Shown here: piece by piece, positions 1-13,900 of the stretch
How positions within the stretch are numbered: the first letter of the stretch is position 1
Layout: each line of letters starts with the position of its first letter
Source of the DNA: Molossus alvarezi
Taxonomy: Eukaryota; Chordata; Mammalia; Chiroptera; Molossidae
NCBI GenBank assembly: GCA_037176705.1
Contig: CM073887.1
Coordinates: 86,004,348-86,068,347 of the forward strand
DNA: 64,000 bases
Direction: 5' to 3'
Translations under genes and position numbers: made by a program
Notes under the pieces: model-generated
Seen by the model: only the letters and a program-made list of their open reading frames with translations
Database searches by the model: none
Told to the model about the DNA's origin: nothing

Positions 1-539
1 TGCAGGAAGTTTAATGCCAAGTGTTTTCATGATCAATATCTGTGGGGAGCAGAAGGAGGCAGGATTGAGCATGCAGAGAGATTGGGCTATAGTGCATTCA
101 CAAGATCTCAGCTAACCCTGTGGGGAACATTGAAGCTGGGAGGGCTCTTCAGACTTGTCACCATTTGGGGTGAGAAAAAAAAAGTCCTTTTTACCCACAG
201 CATCTATGAGCGTTTGGATGCAAGCGTTTGGAAGGGGATGTGACCTTGGGAAAGGTTGTTTTCCTCAGACTAGGGAATTTCTGAAGATAGTTGATGGCTC
301 AGAGTCATCAGCTGATAAACTTCCCAGGCAAGGAGGGAAATAAATCCTTGAGTTATGAAAAAGTATCTGATTGGAGCTGCATTGAATCCATGACAGCTAC
401 TGGGAAACTGTGTTCTTGGGAAGATCACAGTTTCCTTGTACTAATTAGTGCATCCATGAACTAATCTGTAAAACAAAGTTGTTGGAACAGTGGTCATTGA
501 TTTTTGTGTGCAATAATTTGCTCCTTTCAGAATTTGATG
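1..539 (+). other. ADAMTS19 intron, no recognised element
   Basis: AT-rich intronic sequence upstream of the first visible exon. Short open frames exist but show no domain or splice context. I see no repeat family that I can name here. Confidence 0.6.
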
Positions 540-552
540 AAAAATGTGCTTT

Positions 553-1572
553 AAAAAAAGTTTTTTTTTAATTCATTATTTTTTATCTTTATTGTTCAAG
601 GTATTACAGATTCCCCCACCCCCATTGCCACCCTCCTCCTTGCACCCATCCCCTCCTGATTTCACCACACTATTGTCTGTGTCCTTTGGTTCTGCTTATA
701 TGCATGTAAGTTCTTTGGTTTATCTCTTCCTGCCCCACCTACCCACCTTCCCTCAGAGGTTTGTCAGTCTGTTCCCTACTTCCATGTCTCTGTATCTGTT
801 CTGTTTATCAGCTTATTTTGTTCATTCTATTTTAAAAATAAGTGAGATCATGTGATACTTGTCTTTGACTGGCTTATTTCGCTTAGCATAATGCTCTCAA
901 GGTCCCTCCATGATGTCTCAAAGGGTAAAAGGGGTTTCTTTTTTTACAGCTGCATAGTATTCCATTGTGTAAATGTACCATAGCTTTCTTATCCAGTCAT
1001 CTACTGCTGGACACTTGGGCTGTTTCCAGATCTTAGCCAAGAGACATATGAAAAATGCTTAATGTCACTAATCATCAGAGAGATGTAAATTAAAATGACT
1101 GTGAGGGCCTGGCTAATGTGTCTTAGTGGATTTAGCATTGTCCCATGGACTGAGAGGTCTTGGTTTGATTCCTGGTCAGGGCACATGCCTGGTTGTGGAC
1201 TCGATCCCCAGTGGGGGGGCGTGCAGGAGGCAGCTGATCAATGTTTCTCACATTGATGTTCTATCTCTCTCTCCCTTCCTCTTTCTCTAAAAAAAAGTCA
1301 GTAAAATATATTTAAAAAACAAAACAAAATGACTATGAGGTATAATCTCACACCTGCCAGAATGTCTGCTGTCAACAAAGCATCAAACAACAAGTGCTAG
1401 CACACTGCTGGTGGGAATGCAGACTGGTGCAGCCACTATGGAAAACAGTGTGGTGTTTCCTCAAAAAATTAGAAATGGAATTGCCATTTGACCCAGTGAT
1501 CCCACTGCTAAGAATATATCCTAAGAAGCCTGAAACATCAATCAGAAAGAATATATACACCCCTATATTCAT
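553..1572 (-). mobile_element. L1 3' end with internal inversion (twin priming)
   Basis: From about 565 to 1037 the sequence is the 3' end of a bat L1 in antisense, starting at the left with a T-rich tail and the ATCTTTATTGTT motif. From 1038 to about 1572 the adjacent upstream part of the same L1 appears in sense orientation (CACTGCTGGTGGGAATGCAG and following), interrupted by a VES SINE at 1106-1325. Comparison with the sense L1 at 44155-44970 shows the two parts abut with only about 20 bp missing. A likely 13-bp target duplication with two transitions flanks the whole (540-552 and 1573-1585). Confidence 0.85.
1106..1325 (+). mobile_element. VES-type SINE
   Basis: A tRNA-like head (GGCCTGGC..., GGTTTGATTCCTGGTCAGGG) is followed by the VES body and an A-rich tail. 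A 14-bp target duplication with one mismatch lies at 1092-1105 and 1326-1339. It sits inside the inverted part of the L1, so it is younger than that L1. Confidence 0.9.
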
Positions 1573-1585
1573 AAAAGTGTACTTT

Positions 1586-2802
1586 CCCCACCACCACACA
1601 TACACAGTCATACATCAAAATTTGATAACAATTACGAGCTGTGGATGGATCAGTCTATAGTTCTATGTAGGTCTATGGACTTCTGAGTAAAAACTTGAAA
1701 ACACCATGAAACTTAAATGCTTCAGCAGCTCTAAGATTCTATACTTTTCCAGCATGCTATAACATTTAAAGCACAGAATCATGTACTAACATTGGCATAT
1801 GAAAATGTTTTTAAATTAAATATTAATTTCCTCTATTCTTTAACAGAATACAGCAGTAACATGAAATGCAGCTTTTTCATTTGTCTGTAAAAATAAGTCA
1901 TTGCAGATATTTACTTCTACATATTTTGTTCTCAGAACTGTATGTTGTGCATTTAAAGTGTTTAATTTAATTGTGTCATTGCATGTAAATCTATCAGATT
2001 AATGTATGTCTGAAATTGTTATTTTTCAAAAAAATTTCCAACTGTATAGGCCACATGCAATAGCCTAAATTACTATGCTTCTCATTTACCAATATTGTGT
2101 AAGCCAGTCTTTTACAGGGTTCCTAGCTAGACATTAAAATTACAGCAACAACAAAAAATTATGCATAAGTGAATCTGATGATTATAATTAAATTAAAGTT
2201 CTATGAAATGGATTTTGACTTCTCACAGCATTTGAATACTACAAGATTCTGGCTTTTTAACTAAAATTCTTCATTCAGTCTTTCAGTATAATTAAAAACA
2301 TGCACCCCCCACCCCCGAAAACCTTTTTGTGGAATTTGGCTTGAATGTTTTGTTTTATCACAAAATGCATAGCACCAAAGCTGAATGCAGAATTCTAAAC
2401 TTGATAAGTGGACTAAGAAAGGCAATTGAAAATAGACAGCTTTCTCCTGGTGACATTTCCATCATGGCAAAGGGTAGAGACAGTTCTCCTCTCTGTTATC
2501 TCCTTATCTGCCCATTTCCAGCCAGTGGAACTCAGGTACCTGCCACCAGTTCAGCAGCATTGCCTTTTCAAAGTCATTCATCCTCAACGCTTGGTATTGT
2601 GTTAGCACATTTTGATAAGCATGGATACTTGAGAATACCGATTACAAAATATGAAATTCTGATTCTTATTTTTAAAATATACATGATTATCGAGCCGTGG
2701 CATATATCTATCCCTGACTTTTATTTTAGGTTTACAGACATGTAATATCCCAGTTACAAGGGTTAGAAAAAGGAGAAAATACTATGTACTAATTTATTCA
2801 AT
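1586..2802 (+). other. ADAMTS19 intron, no recognised element
   Basis: AT-rich sequence with no recognised repeat. A 138-codon open frame at 2329-2745 (+) has no domain I recognise, no splice context and no codon signal that I can defend, so it is not annotated as a gene. Confidence 0.6.
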
Positions 2803-2990
2803 TTTTTTAAAGTAATGATGACTTTTTTAAAAAATATGTTTTTCATTGTTTTTTTTTTAGAGAGAGATGAAGAATGAGAAAGAGAGAGAGAAACATCAAT
2901 CGGCTGCCCCCTATACACCCTGACTGGGAATCCAACCAGAACCTCTCAGTCCATGGGATGACTCTAAATCCTCTAAACCACACCGGCTGG
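2803..2990 (-). mobile_element. VES-related SINE, diverged
   Basis: Antisense tRNA-derived SINE with T-rich tail at left, a GAGAGA tract, CATCAATCGGCTGCC and a degraded tRNA head (CACACCGGCTGG). A target duplication ACTAATTTATTCAA is seen at 2788 and again at 2991. Confidence 0.85.
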
Positions 2991-3004
2991 ACTAATTTAT
3001 TCAA

Positions 3005-4350
3005 ATTTTAAAACTACTATTCATTGGGTTTATTGTATTTGCCAAGGAACAAGCTGAGTGCTAGGGATAGAGCAATAAAGGTGCTTTTGTTGTTTCAGAA
3101 TCACTCTAGACTAAATTTTTTTCATTTGTACATGAAAGAGAGATTCATTTCCTTGCCCCGCCCCAGGACTCCCAGGTCTTTTCATGGCTCCTGCTTCATG
3201 AATTTTTCCCATACCTTTGTTGTATTTTGAGAATTTCCTGTGGTGGGCACCTCTTTCATCTGCAGACATTCCCTTTATTCCTCCTTGAAGAAGCTTTGAC
3301 TTGCTGATTAGAGTTCTAGGCTAATGCATTGCATTGTCTACCTCTTGACACAAGGGATGGATGTTATATTATTCAGGTTTCATGTGATTTTTGCTTGCAG
3401 GATATTTATCCTGCAGCTGCATTTTATCATCTGCCTGCTTCCCTCATTGCACCAATACCAGCACCAGCTACAGCAAAAGACCCTGTTTTTGTTTCTGTTT
3501 TATTAATATTTTAAAAACCCTCTAAAATAATTGTAACCTGTAAGTAGATGTATCACCAGTTTCTCTTGCAACTCCTATTTAGGAATAATTGTGTGATCCT
3601 ACTATTTATTTCTGGCTTATTGATAATGATAAATTCCGCCCTTTGAGTATGCTCAGCTTTGCAAAATATGATTATATTTTCTGCACATCATTGGGAGACC
3701 AACATTATTCACTAGAAAAGAGTCAGTGATTTAATCTGAGAAGACCAGTATTAACACCATTTTTCTGGGAGCATATAACAGTGAATTCCCCCACTGTTTA
3801 TATTATGACAGCCATGATTGGGAGCAGTTCTTACTCACATTTGTGTGCTGGGTGCCAAAGAAGACAGAGACAGAAGTTTATTCATGAACTGCAATGAAAA
3901 TAAACATTTATGTTTGGCTTTCAAAAATTGATATTTAATATTCAGCATTTGCTTTGCAACCACCTTAGAAGTGAAGCCGTCCGTATTATAAAGTATATCT
4001 GTTCTATGTTAAGTAGAATGAATTAGGTTAATTGTATTATATTTAATAGAATGTCACTACCTTTTGGATTTATGTAAATTGCATTTGTCTCAATATTATT
4101 TTAGCAAATTGCTTTAGGATATCATTTCATTTTAATAAAAAAAATATTCTCATCACTATTCTGCTATTTGATCACTTTATAAGTAATATTTGACATGAGC
4201 TTACTGTATTAGCACCAGAGAATATGACATTTTAACTAGTTTGTCAATTAAATATGTCTAGTTTGTAGAGACTAGGTTTGTCCTAAATTAGAGGTAAAAA
4301 AAGAAAAAGAAAAAAACTCACTTTGTGAAATACTGCCATTCTTTTGTTAC
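3005..4350 (+). other. ADAMTS19 intron upstream of exon at 4353
   Basis: AT-rich intron with no recognised repeat. The last 30 bp before 4353 hold the pyrimidine tract and acceptor of the first visible exon. Confidence 0.55.
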
Positions 4351-4352
4351 AG

Positions 4353-4473
4353 AAAGTTGGCTGTGATGGTTTCTTAGGGTCTCTTGCAAGGGAAGATCAT
4401 TGTGGTGTCTGCAATGGCAATGGGAAATCATGCAAAATCATTAAAGGAGATTTTAATCACACCAGAGGAGCAG
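4353..4473 (+). CDS. ADAMTS19: ADAMTS19 exon: cysteine-rich domain end into spacer
   Basis: The exon follows a pyrimidine tract and AG at 4351-4352 and ends before a GTAATT donor at 4474. It reads [15 protein letters not shown], then the family motif HCGVCNGNG, then [16 protein letters not shown], and ends with the first base of a glycine codon (phase 1). The CGVCNGNG motif is the conserved end of the ADAMTS cysteine-rich domain. The NHT triplet is a potential N-glycosylation site. I infer an entry phase of 0, because the upstream exon is outside the window. Confidence 0.93.
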
Positions 4474-7400
4474 GTAATTATATTCTTATGTTTTCAAAAT
4501 TAATAATTTGAACAATCTTCAGGGATAGAGATTACATTGAACTTGACTTAGAAATCACAGTTCTGAATCTATTGAAGATTTTGTAATGGGTATTGGATGG
4601 TTTTTCACGATGACATACAATACATGTGATATGAGCCAAAAATTCTAACAAGCCTATTTCCCAATAATGAGAATATGAAGTCATCTGTTGTGCATTTAAT
4701 AAATTGGAACAGCAAGGGAATAATCTAATTTGCATTGGCAAATGTTATCAGGTTTCTACAGACCTTATTCTCCAATGAGAAGCATGATATCTCATAGAGA
4801 ATAATGATTTGTAATAGCCTGAAGCAACTTTTTAGAGCATTAGTCTTCAGGTTTTCCATTGTCTATTTTTTATTAATGTTTTTACTAAATTTGAAGGGAA
4901 TAAAGTTTTGGAAACAGAGTCTGTAGGCATGTAGCATGGTAGAGACCAGGATAAGGGGAGTGGGAAAGATATGGGAACGATGTTCCAGATATATTAATGG
5001 TGGGAAGTCATCCTCTATTCTTTTGTTTCCTCATCTATAAATACTAATACTCAGGGGATACAAGGAGGAAATGAATATGGTTGGTCTATATAGTTTGAGT
5101 TTTAAAGTGATCAATAACAATAAGTAATATAATTCATACTGAAATATAATAACCCACAAATATAATGACCCACGAAAAACATCAAATGCTTTATACTCAG
5201 GTCCTCAAGCTTACTGGGAGGGAGCAAACATTTCTATGTTTACATTAGTGTCTCATCTGGACATCTATCTATTGAACTGTCTTATTTGTGATTATATTTT
5301 CATCGTCTTTAGTATGCATATGTTGCATATATCAGCTTTTTCCTATTTTAAATTCCTTTCTTGGTCAAATACCAAAAAACCTGAGACTAAAATATATATT
5401 AGTTTTAATATAAAAACAAGCCATTTGTATTTGAATAATCAAGAAAACTGAATTCATTCAAATGAAAGAACCCTTCAGAAAAGAATATTAGACACAGCCC
5501 TCTAAAGTCAGATATAAGCATTTGCTAGGCCCCAGCAGAATAAAAGCTAAGTGAGCTTAAGATTTTGAAGCCTAACAATAACCAAGGCCCAGAGTAAATT
5601 ACAGATCAAGATCTCACTCTCTGAAGCTGTGAAACAGCATGACAGGTCCTATGAGTCAAAATCTGCCATAACTCATTGAGAAAAGTCATATGGAGCTGTA
5701 ACAGGCTCCCAGACTTTCAACTAAGAAGTGCGATTATAATACACTTTGCAGCCTGATTGTGATGGAGAAGTATTTATATTGCAGAAGGTCAAATGAAGTC
5801 TTAAACACTAGAGATTTAAAGATACTAGAATTTTTGAAGAATAGTCTTTCATAGTTATTTACCATGCGTGGAAGCAGTTCACTGAAGAACTGTGATGCAC
5901 ATTCAACGCTGATACCTTTAACTGTAATAACACTTGATTTCTCTACCAAACATAGAAAAGAGAAATACGATTTAACAAATCAGTAAAGTTCATCATTCTG
6001 ACTGCAGTTATGTGAGTACATTTTTTCAGATTCCTACATTAAGAGTTGTTTGTTTTTATTGCACTTTAATTTCCACTTTTGTTCACCTTTTTGTTTGTTG
6101 TAGGTAAGTTATGTTAGTGGCATCTGTTACTTGGAAAATGTCTGAGATTCCTAAGATACTGGAATCATCAAAGACTAATAATATTACTTTTTTCCTTAAA
6201 CTCAATGATAGTTTCACACTGCTCACAAGAAAGAGAAGAGAATTCTTAACTTGGACCATAAAAATGATCCTGTGTGATGTTGTCTCTATCAGTCTCTCTA
6301 ACATCATTTCTTAAGATCCCTTTCATTCTCTCAGCTACAGCCAGATTTCTTTTAGGTTCTCTAGTCGACCTTGTTCCCTCCAGCACCTTGCATTCAAAAA
6401 TATAGTTCTGTTGGCTTCCTCTTAGCATTGCCTGGTTAATTCCTAGCCATCTCTTAGATAGCTGTTCAAGTGTCACTCAATGAGGTGTTCCCTGAACAAC
6501 TTCCACCTCCTGTCACTAACAACAGTCTAGTGATGTTTACCATATTTGTATCCATATAGTATAGCTCCAATCACATTTGTAATTATACGTTCATTAGTCT
6601 CGACTTCCACACTAGACTTTAAGATCAATGAGAAAAATAGCATGGCTATTTTTGTTCAGTCCTCTATTCTTGATGACAAGAATAGTGTGTGATTATTTAA
6701 TATTTGTTAATTTAATTAGCAATAAAACATTATTACATTATTAAGGACTTTAAAAAACAAAAGTCTGCATGAGTCTTTAATTATATCATGGGCTTCGTCT
6801 ACTTGTGAATTTAGGAATGCTGTATTCATTTCTCTTGAGACAATTTGATCCTTATGGTTTATGGACTTCCTAGAATTTCTTGAAGGAATTGCAGCCTTCT
6901 TTGGTCCAGTTGGCCATGCACACTGTGTATGTTGTATGAGTAACACATGTGCAGACACATGTGGGTGTTTCGGTCCCTGTGCTCTATTTAGAGTTTGCTT
7001 AGTCATTTTTATTGGAGCTAGAAAATAAACTTAAGAGGAGGTTTTTGTTTTTTTTTTTCTTGTACATTTATCATGTCTTTCGTTATAACTTGCCTATCCA
7101 GGAGATAATTATTTTAAAGGTAAATTGTGTATTTGGTCAGTTGTGGAACTATATAGTTATCAATATACACTAAGGAGAAAATAGGCATAAAATGTTCTTA
7201 GTATAAGAGCTAATGATAGCGGTTCTGTAAGGGACACAGCCCTTAGACTTTGTATATTTTCTATGGGAGTAGGAGAGTCACAGTGTCATATATTCTATTT
7301 TATAAAATGGTAGCAGTGGGTCATAGCTGGAAGCACATAGTGGAATAGACGGATCTGAGTTAAAAGCTTGGATCAGCTAATTACTGACAATGCTGTCTTG

Positions 7401-7889
7401 AAAAAGGGATGTTTTTCTGCCTACATCTATTATGTGAGAAATGTAACATCTACTTTGGATGTTATTATGATTAAATGTAATAATTAATGTAAATTATCTG
7501 TAATAGTGACTAGCACACAGTATTGCTCAAAATATGACATTTTTCATTGTTGCTTAATCATCCATCTTAAAATTTCGATAGCAATAATTTTCATGCTAAT
7601 TAACTATGAAGAAACAGGATGGGATTTTCCTATGTACAAAGCAGACTGATATGAGTTCCTGCTGCCCCAAAAGAGCCAGATCTCCTCCTTCTCAGGAATA
7701 TTCCTTTTCTATATTCTTTCCTGATTTATTTTTAATCTTAAAAACTATGACTATTGCCCTGGCTGGGTAGCTCAGTTGGTTAGAGCATTGTCCCGATATG
7801 CCAAGGTTATGGGTTTGATCCCTGATCCCCAGTCAGAACACATACAAGAATCAACCAAGGGATGCATAAATAAGTGGAATAACAAATGA

Positions 7890-7951
<62 letters not shown>

Positions 7952-10900
7952 AATCAGTAAATTAAAATTAAAACAAAGAGCTTTTCGATTAAAAAAAATA
8001 AACAAACCAGCCCTGGCTGAGTGGTTCAGTCAGTTGGAGAGTCGTCCCATGCACCAAAGGGTTGTGGGTTTGATTCCTAGTCGGGGCACATACCTGGGTT
8101 GTTGATTTGATCCCTAGATGGGGCACATTCAGGAGGTGACTGATTGATGTTTCTATCTCTCTCTCTTCTTCTCTCTCTAAAATCAATAAAAATATATCCT
8201 CAGGTGAGGATTATAAAAAACAACTGTGACTGTCACCATGGTGGAGTTCTTGACTTCTCTTTTGATTTTCTCCACTTACTTTCATAGTTTAAAAGACTGC
8301 CTCTGCAGAGATGCCTCCCAAAGGTGCCTCGATATTCTGACCTTTCTCCAGAGTTCCAGATGGTCAGAGTTCTTCCTGGATATTTTCAGTAGTGCGTTAC
8401 ACCATTTTGTTAAGTACAAATTCCAAAGCTGAGTTTATCAGTTTGTTACTACAACTTTACTTCTACGTTCCTGGAAGCAATGACCCCATTCTCACAGAAG
8501 TTATACTAAAGCATTGAGTTCATTGTTTATTTTCCCACTTTCTATTGCTTCTCAAGTGTAGAGTTTTTTTTCCTTTGCAGTGCCTCCCGAAAGTACTACC
8601 TTGGCCTTTACCATTCTTGGATTTTTACGTTAGACTCCTGACACTGTTATCTGCAATGACATTGCTGGGTATCCTGCATCCTGCTGTCAGATAAAGCCTC
8701 TCTAACCAGTATCTGATTACCAGGTTCCTTGCTATAGAATGTTCAGTAGCTGCACATTGATAAATTCAGTGCCCTGGGAAAACGTTAAAATTCTCTTTAA
8801 TAGAGCTATCTTCTTCTTTCAGAATTATTTTATTTATATATTACTAAGAATACCACTTGCTCCTTTACTTTTGTTTATATACAGTGAAATCTTCCTTTTT
8901 CTCTATATATCCAATATCCTATCTGTTCTACATCTAATTCTTTGTGAAGCTTTCTTCGACTATAAAAATTGTTCTCTCCTCGGAATTACAGTGATTCCAG
9001 CTGATGTCAGTGTTTCTCAAACATGAGTAATGTATATAACCATTTACAAGGGGAAAATAAAAAATAAATCTCACTTCTGTGAGTTAAAAATAGCAGCAAA
9101 CTTTTCGAGTGTTGATGTGAGAAGGGGGACAGTTTAAACAATATGGTTTGTATTCTTCAGCAGGGAGTTAACCATATGATTTTGTGTATGATTTTTTATA
9201 CATAATTTTTAAAGTTTTTTTTAACTCATATAAAGCATTTCTGTCTTGTCTTTCCAATTAAATTGAGTGTAGAGATCTTCTTACCTTACTTCTTTGTACA
9301 AATAGGCAGTAAGCATTTGTTTCTATTTTCTTTGCTGCCTATTTGTTCGTGTAACATAATAATAGCGCTTGTGTGGTTTGGTCTTACTAAAAATGGGTAA
9401 ATTGAATAACCAATATTCGCTAATGGAAGTTATGATTCTAAAAGCATAATTCCAGCCACTGCCACCAGGTGGGGTATATGCCACCTTTTGGTGTACACCA
9501 AATAATTGAAACAACTTCAGGAATTTGAATAATTAATCAACAGCAAACAACTCTGAGATTAACGATTGTACCATTTTAAAAGTAGCTCTGAAATTAGACT
9601 TCTACAGATATATGGAGCTACACAAATATATAAGAAAAATAGTAAATATTATTTCAATATAAGTTTAAAGCTAAAAAAGAAGTGTCTATACTATTCTGCA
9701 CTAAATAAAGTCTTGATATTTACTTTTTCTGCACATTCTTTCTATCCCACATTATCTTAACTTATTTTACTTAAAGCTTTATATTCCTAAAATTATGCTG
9801 AAAAACCTTTCCTGAGAAACAACTAATTGTGTTTTGCTTCTAACTGTTGGACACCTCCCTTAGTGACACTAGATTACTTGGTGTGGCCTTATACCTACTT
9901 GTCTAGATCCCTAGTTTCAAAACCCTTTGTTAGTCTCCTCAGGGAGAGGTTGGTCTCTCCTGTCCTTGCTTAGGGACCTGATGCCTTGCCAGTGCATTTC
10001 CTTCTTTCCCACATTTTCTACCTTAAATGAAGTCCTTGAGTAGAATCTGAGGCTATTGGCTTTGTTCCAGCTGTGTTTGTAGCCTGGCTGTCCCTTTGTG
10101 CTTTTTCTCTTCTCATAATTCATTAGATATCTGTCCGTGAGCTTTGACATAAAATGAATTGTCTCTTTGCCCTTGACAGTGCTGCGGATTTAACATATTT
10201 CCAAGAAATGGCTCCACTTGAAATTATGACAGCATTTGTATCTAAAAAATTTTCCCCCATAGGCATTGAAATATCAAAGCAAAAACCAAAGGCAAAAGAA
10301 GAAAGGGCAAGTCAACTAAGAAAAGAAATCTCCTAAGAACTCGAGATTTATTTCATGATTTATTGACTCTTACAGGTTATGTGGAAGTGCTGGTGATACC
10401 TACTGGAGCAAGAAGAATCAAAGTCGTGGAGGAAAAGCCGGCACACAGCTATTTAGGTAACCTGTGTTACAGACACGGAGCCAATCCAAGTAGAAGCCCA
10501 GCTCTCTGCCCTGAGAGTCCAATGATGACAAGGATATCAATCTGTTTCTAGTTATATGTGTGAATTTCCCAGGAAGCACCTTTTGTCATATCAAGTAGAA
10601 ATTTCTTTCCAGGGACTTCCCAGGAGCAAAAGAAATCTGGTTGTCTTGTGTGCTTTGGAGGGGTATAAATTGCTTCCACATGTTAGTCCATGTTAAAAAA
10701 AAAAACATTCATTGCATGATTTGAATATGTTTTATTTCTTGTGTATGCATTGTAGAAAACATATTTCATAAATATATTTATTCTATATATACATGCATAC
10801 ACATGCATATACGTACACATTTATATGTATTGCATATGTAAATGTATTTTGCCTGTGTATATGTATAATGATTACTTTAGAATTAGGAAATCTTATGGGA

Positions 10901-13900
10901 TTCTTAAAAAAAATTCTACATACGAAAAAGACTTAATCTTTCAGTGGGAAATAATGCTCTTTCTTTCCTCACCTATGTAGAGAGTATTTAAAATTTTTAA
11001 TTATTGCTCGGGGAAAGAATTATATCAGCTATTTTAAGTAGGCCAGTTAATGACTTTAAAATATATGAAAGAAAATAGTAAATTGTCAAAATACATATTG
11101 TTTTTTATTTTCAAATTTTAAACTAAGTCATATGAAATGATTTTTACAGTCATAGTATCACAAGTAGAGGCATATAATGTGATTAAGTCTCACAAAAAAC
11201 ATAATATTCTCCCCCAAATTTAAACATTGTATTTATAATATCTTTAAAGAAAGACTTTATGTCTCTTTTTCCTCTTAAAAAAATAGTGTTCTCATTATAC
11301 TTTCTCAAATAAAAAATAATATTCCAATAGGGAAATACTTTATACATGATAAAAAATCCAAAATTATGTGATTGTTTGTACTGTGCAATATTGAAAATGT
11401 TCTACACTCAGATTGAATTATTATTTGAATTAGGGTTTGCTTTCTAGGAGTAGGAAGATCTGAGGAAAGAGAACAGTAAAATAAATCTTTTGTCATGTGA
11501 CACATTCATTAGTTTGTTATTACTAATATTTACATTTTATGTTTTTACCTTTTATGGTTTTAAAATGCACTTTGAGTGCAAGTCAATCATCTCAAATGTC
11601 CAAGTGCAGATTAAAGCTCTAATACCCAGTTTTTGGAGACACTGTGAAAACTCTAGACAGTTTTAAAATACTCATTCAAAAGCAGACATTTGGTTATTGC
11701 ACTGGGAATATGTGTGTGTGTTTTCCCAAGTTGGAAAGGAATATAGCTGTCTTAAATGGGCTATCTCAAATTCTGCAAAACTCTACATTGTACTGTGATT
11801 TTTAAGAATCCCCAAAATGTGGCTAAATACACAAACCAGTTTAACAAATGGAAAGTCTCTGTGCTCTCTCTAATTCCTTACTTCCCAGGTTCTTCAACTA
11901 ATCAAGTCTTGTTTCTGTCTCCTCTCTACATTAACAGCCTTGGTCAAGATCAGCAAATGCCCTCCATATTGACAATCCAATAGTCACCTAATATTTGACC
12001 AATAAACAGCATTAAAAACTGTTGAGCTTTTCTCACTTCATTAAATACTTTCTTCTTTTGGCTTCTAAGACCTGAGGCTCCCTCCCTCATGGGATGTCCC
12101 TTGCTGTTTTCTTTTGCAGGATTCTCAACACTTTCCAAATGTTTCTATACTGTGAGCCAGGACCATGCTCTCTTTCCTTCTACATTGTCTCCCTAGGGAA
12201 TCCCACCTAGGTCCATTGCTTTCCATGTTCATTTGATATAATTATCAGAGGTCTCCTATGCACTTCAGAATTAAGCACCTCAGAAATTAAAGTTTAAATA
12301 AACATTTGTATTTCCATCCTGTGCCAAAACCTCTTTCTCTTTTGGTTTTCCCCACTGTAGTAAATGTCACCCTTCTAGTGTTTTATGACTTCTGTAACAA
12401 TTACCACAAACTTAAAGGTTTCAAAAAGCAAATGTATTTTCTCGAAGGTCTGGAAGGTAATTAGTTTCAATGGACCAAAATTCACAGTGGCTGCAAAGCC
12501 ATGCTCTCTCTGGAGACTAGGGGAATATCGGAATATCGGTTCCTTGCTCCTTCTAGCTTCTGGTAATTATCAGCATTCTTTTGCTTGTAACCACATCATT
12601 CCAATATCCACCTTTCTAGTGTCAATGCCTTCTATTCTTTTTCTGTGTTTAAACCTCTCTCTTCCTACCTCTTTTAAGAATACATGTTGATTACATTTCA
12701 GGCCCTCTTGGATAATGTCAGATAATCTCTCTATCTCACGATCCTTAACCTAATCATATCTGTAAAGTTTTTTTTTTTTTTTTTTTTGCCATATAAGGTA
12801 GTATTCAAGGTTCAAGGGATTCAGACATGGACTTATCCCCTCACTAACACTTTTATTTTTTTAATTTTGGTAAAATACTCATAAAATTTACCGTCTTAAA
12901 TATGTTAAATATACAGTTCACTGATACTGAGTACATTCACTTTGTTGTGTAACAACCACTACCATCCATCTCCAGAAGTCTTTTTTGTCTTGCAAAACTG
13001 AAACTCTATACCCATTAAATAACATCCCATTCCCCCCTCCCATCCCCTGCTAACCACCATTATGCTTTCTATCTCTATGAGGTTTATCACTCTATACACC
13101 TCATATATGTGGAATCATACAGTAAGTGTCCTTTTGTGACTGATTTATATCACTTAGAGGGCTGTAGTATGTGTCAGAATTCCTTTAATTTTTAAGGCTG
13201 AATAATACTTCATTGTTTGTATATATCACATTTTGCTTATTCATCTCTTCATCCGTGCATATATAGGCTGCTTCTATATTTTTAGCTGTTGTGAATAATG
13301 CTGCTGCGAACATGGATATACAACAGCTTTCTTCAAGACCCTGCTTTTTATTCTCTTGAACATATACCCAGAAGTAGAATTTACTGAGACATATGGTATT
13401 CTATTTTTAATTGTTTTGAGAAACTATCACACACCATTTTCCATTCCCAACAACTGAGTGTATGGGTTCCAGTTTCTCTATATCCTCACCAGCTCTTGTT
13501 GTTTTCTGTTTATTTTAATAGTGGGTGTGAGGTGATATCTCAATGTGGTTTTGATTTGCATTTCTCTAATAATTACAGATGTTGAGCATCTTTTTCTGTG
13601 GTTGTTGGCCATTTGCATATATTCTTTGGGAAAAGAATATTTAGTTTATTTTAGTCCTTTTCCCATTTTTTAAAATTTGTTGATTTTTTAAATTGACTTA
13701 AAGAGAGAGAGACATCAATTTGTAATTTATGCATTCATTGGTTGATTCTTGTATATGTCCTGACTGAGGCTCAAACCCACAACCTTGGTGTATGGGACAG
13801 TGCTCTGAACAACTGAGCTACATAGCCAGGGCCCCTTTTCCCATTTTTGAATTAGGTTATTAGTTTTTTGTTGATGAGTTTTCAGACTTCTCTATATGTT

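Noticed and set aside
2329..2745. 138-codon plus-strand frame in the intron
   Set aside because: No known domain, no splice or start context, and the surrounding sequence is ordinary intron; a frame of this length can arise by chance.
7885..7955. CRISPR-like or regulatory tandem array
   Set aside because: It is a simple (CT)n(AT)n tract in a SINE tail; there are no spacers and the genome is mammalian.
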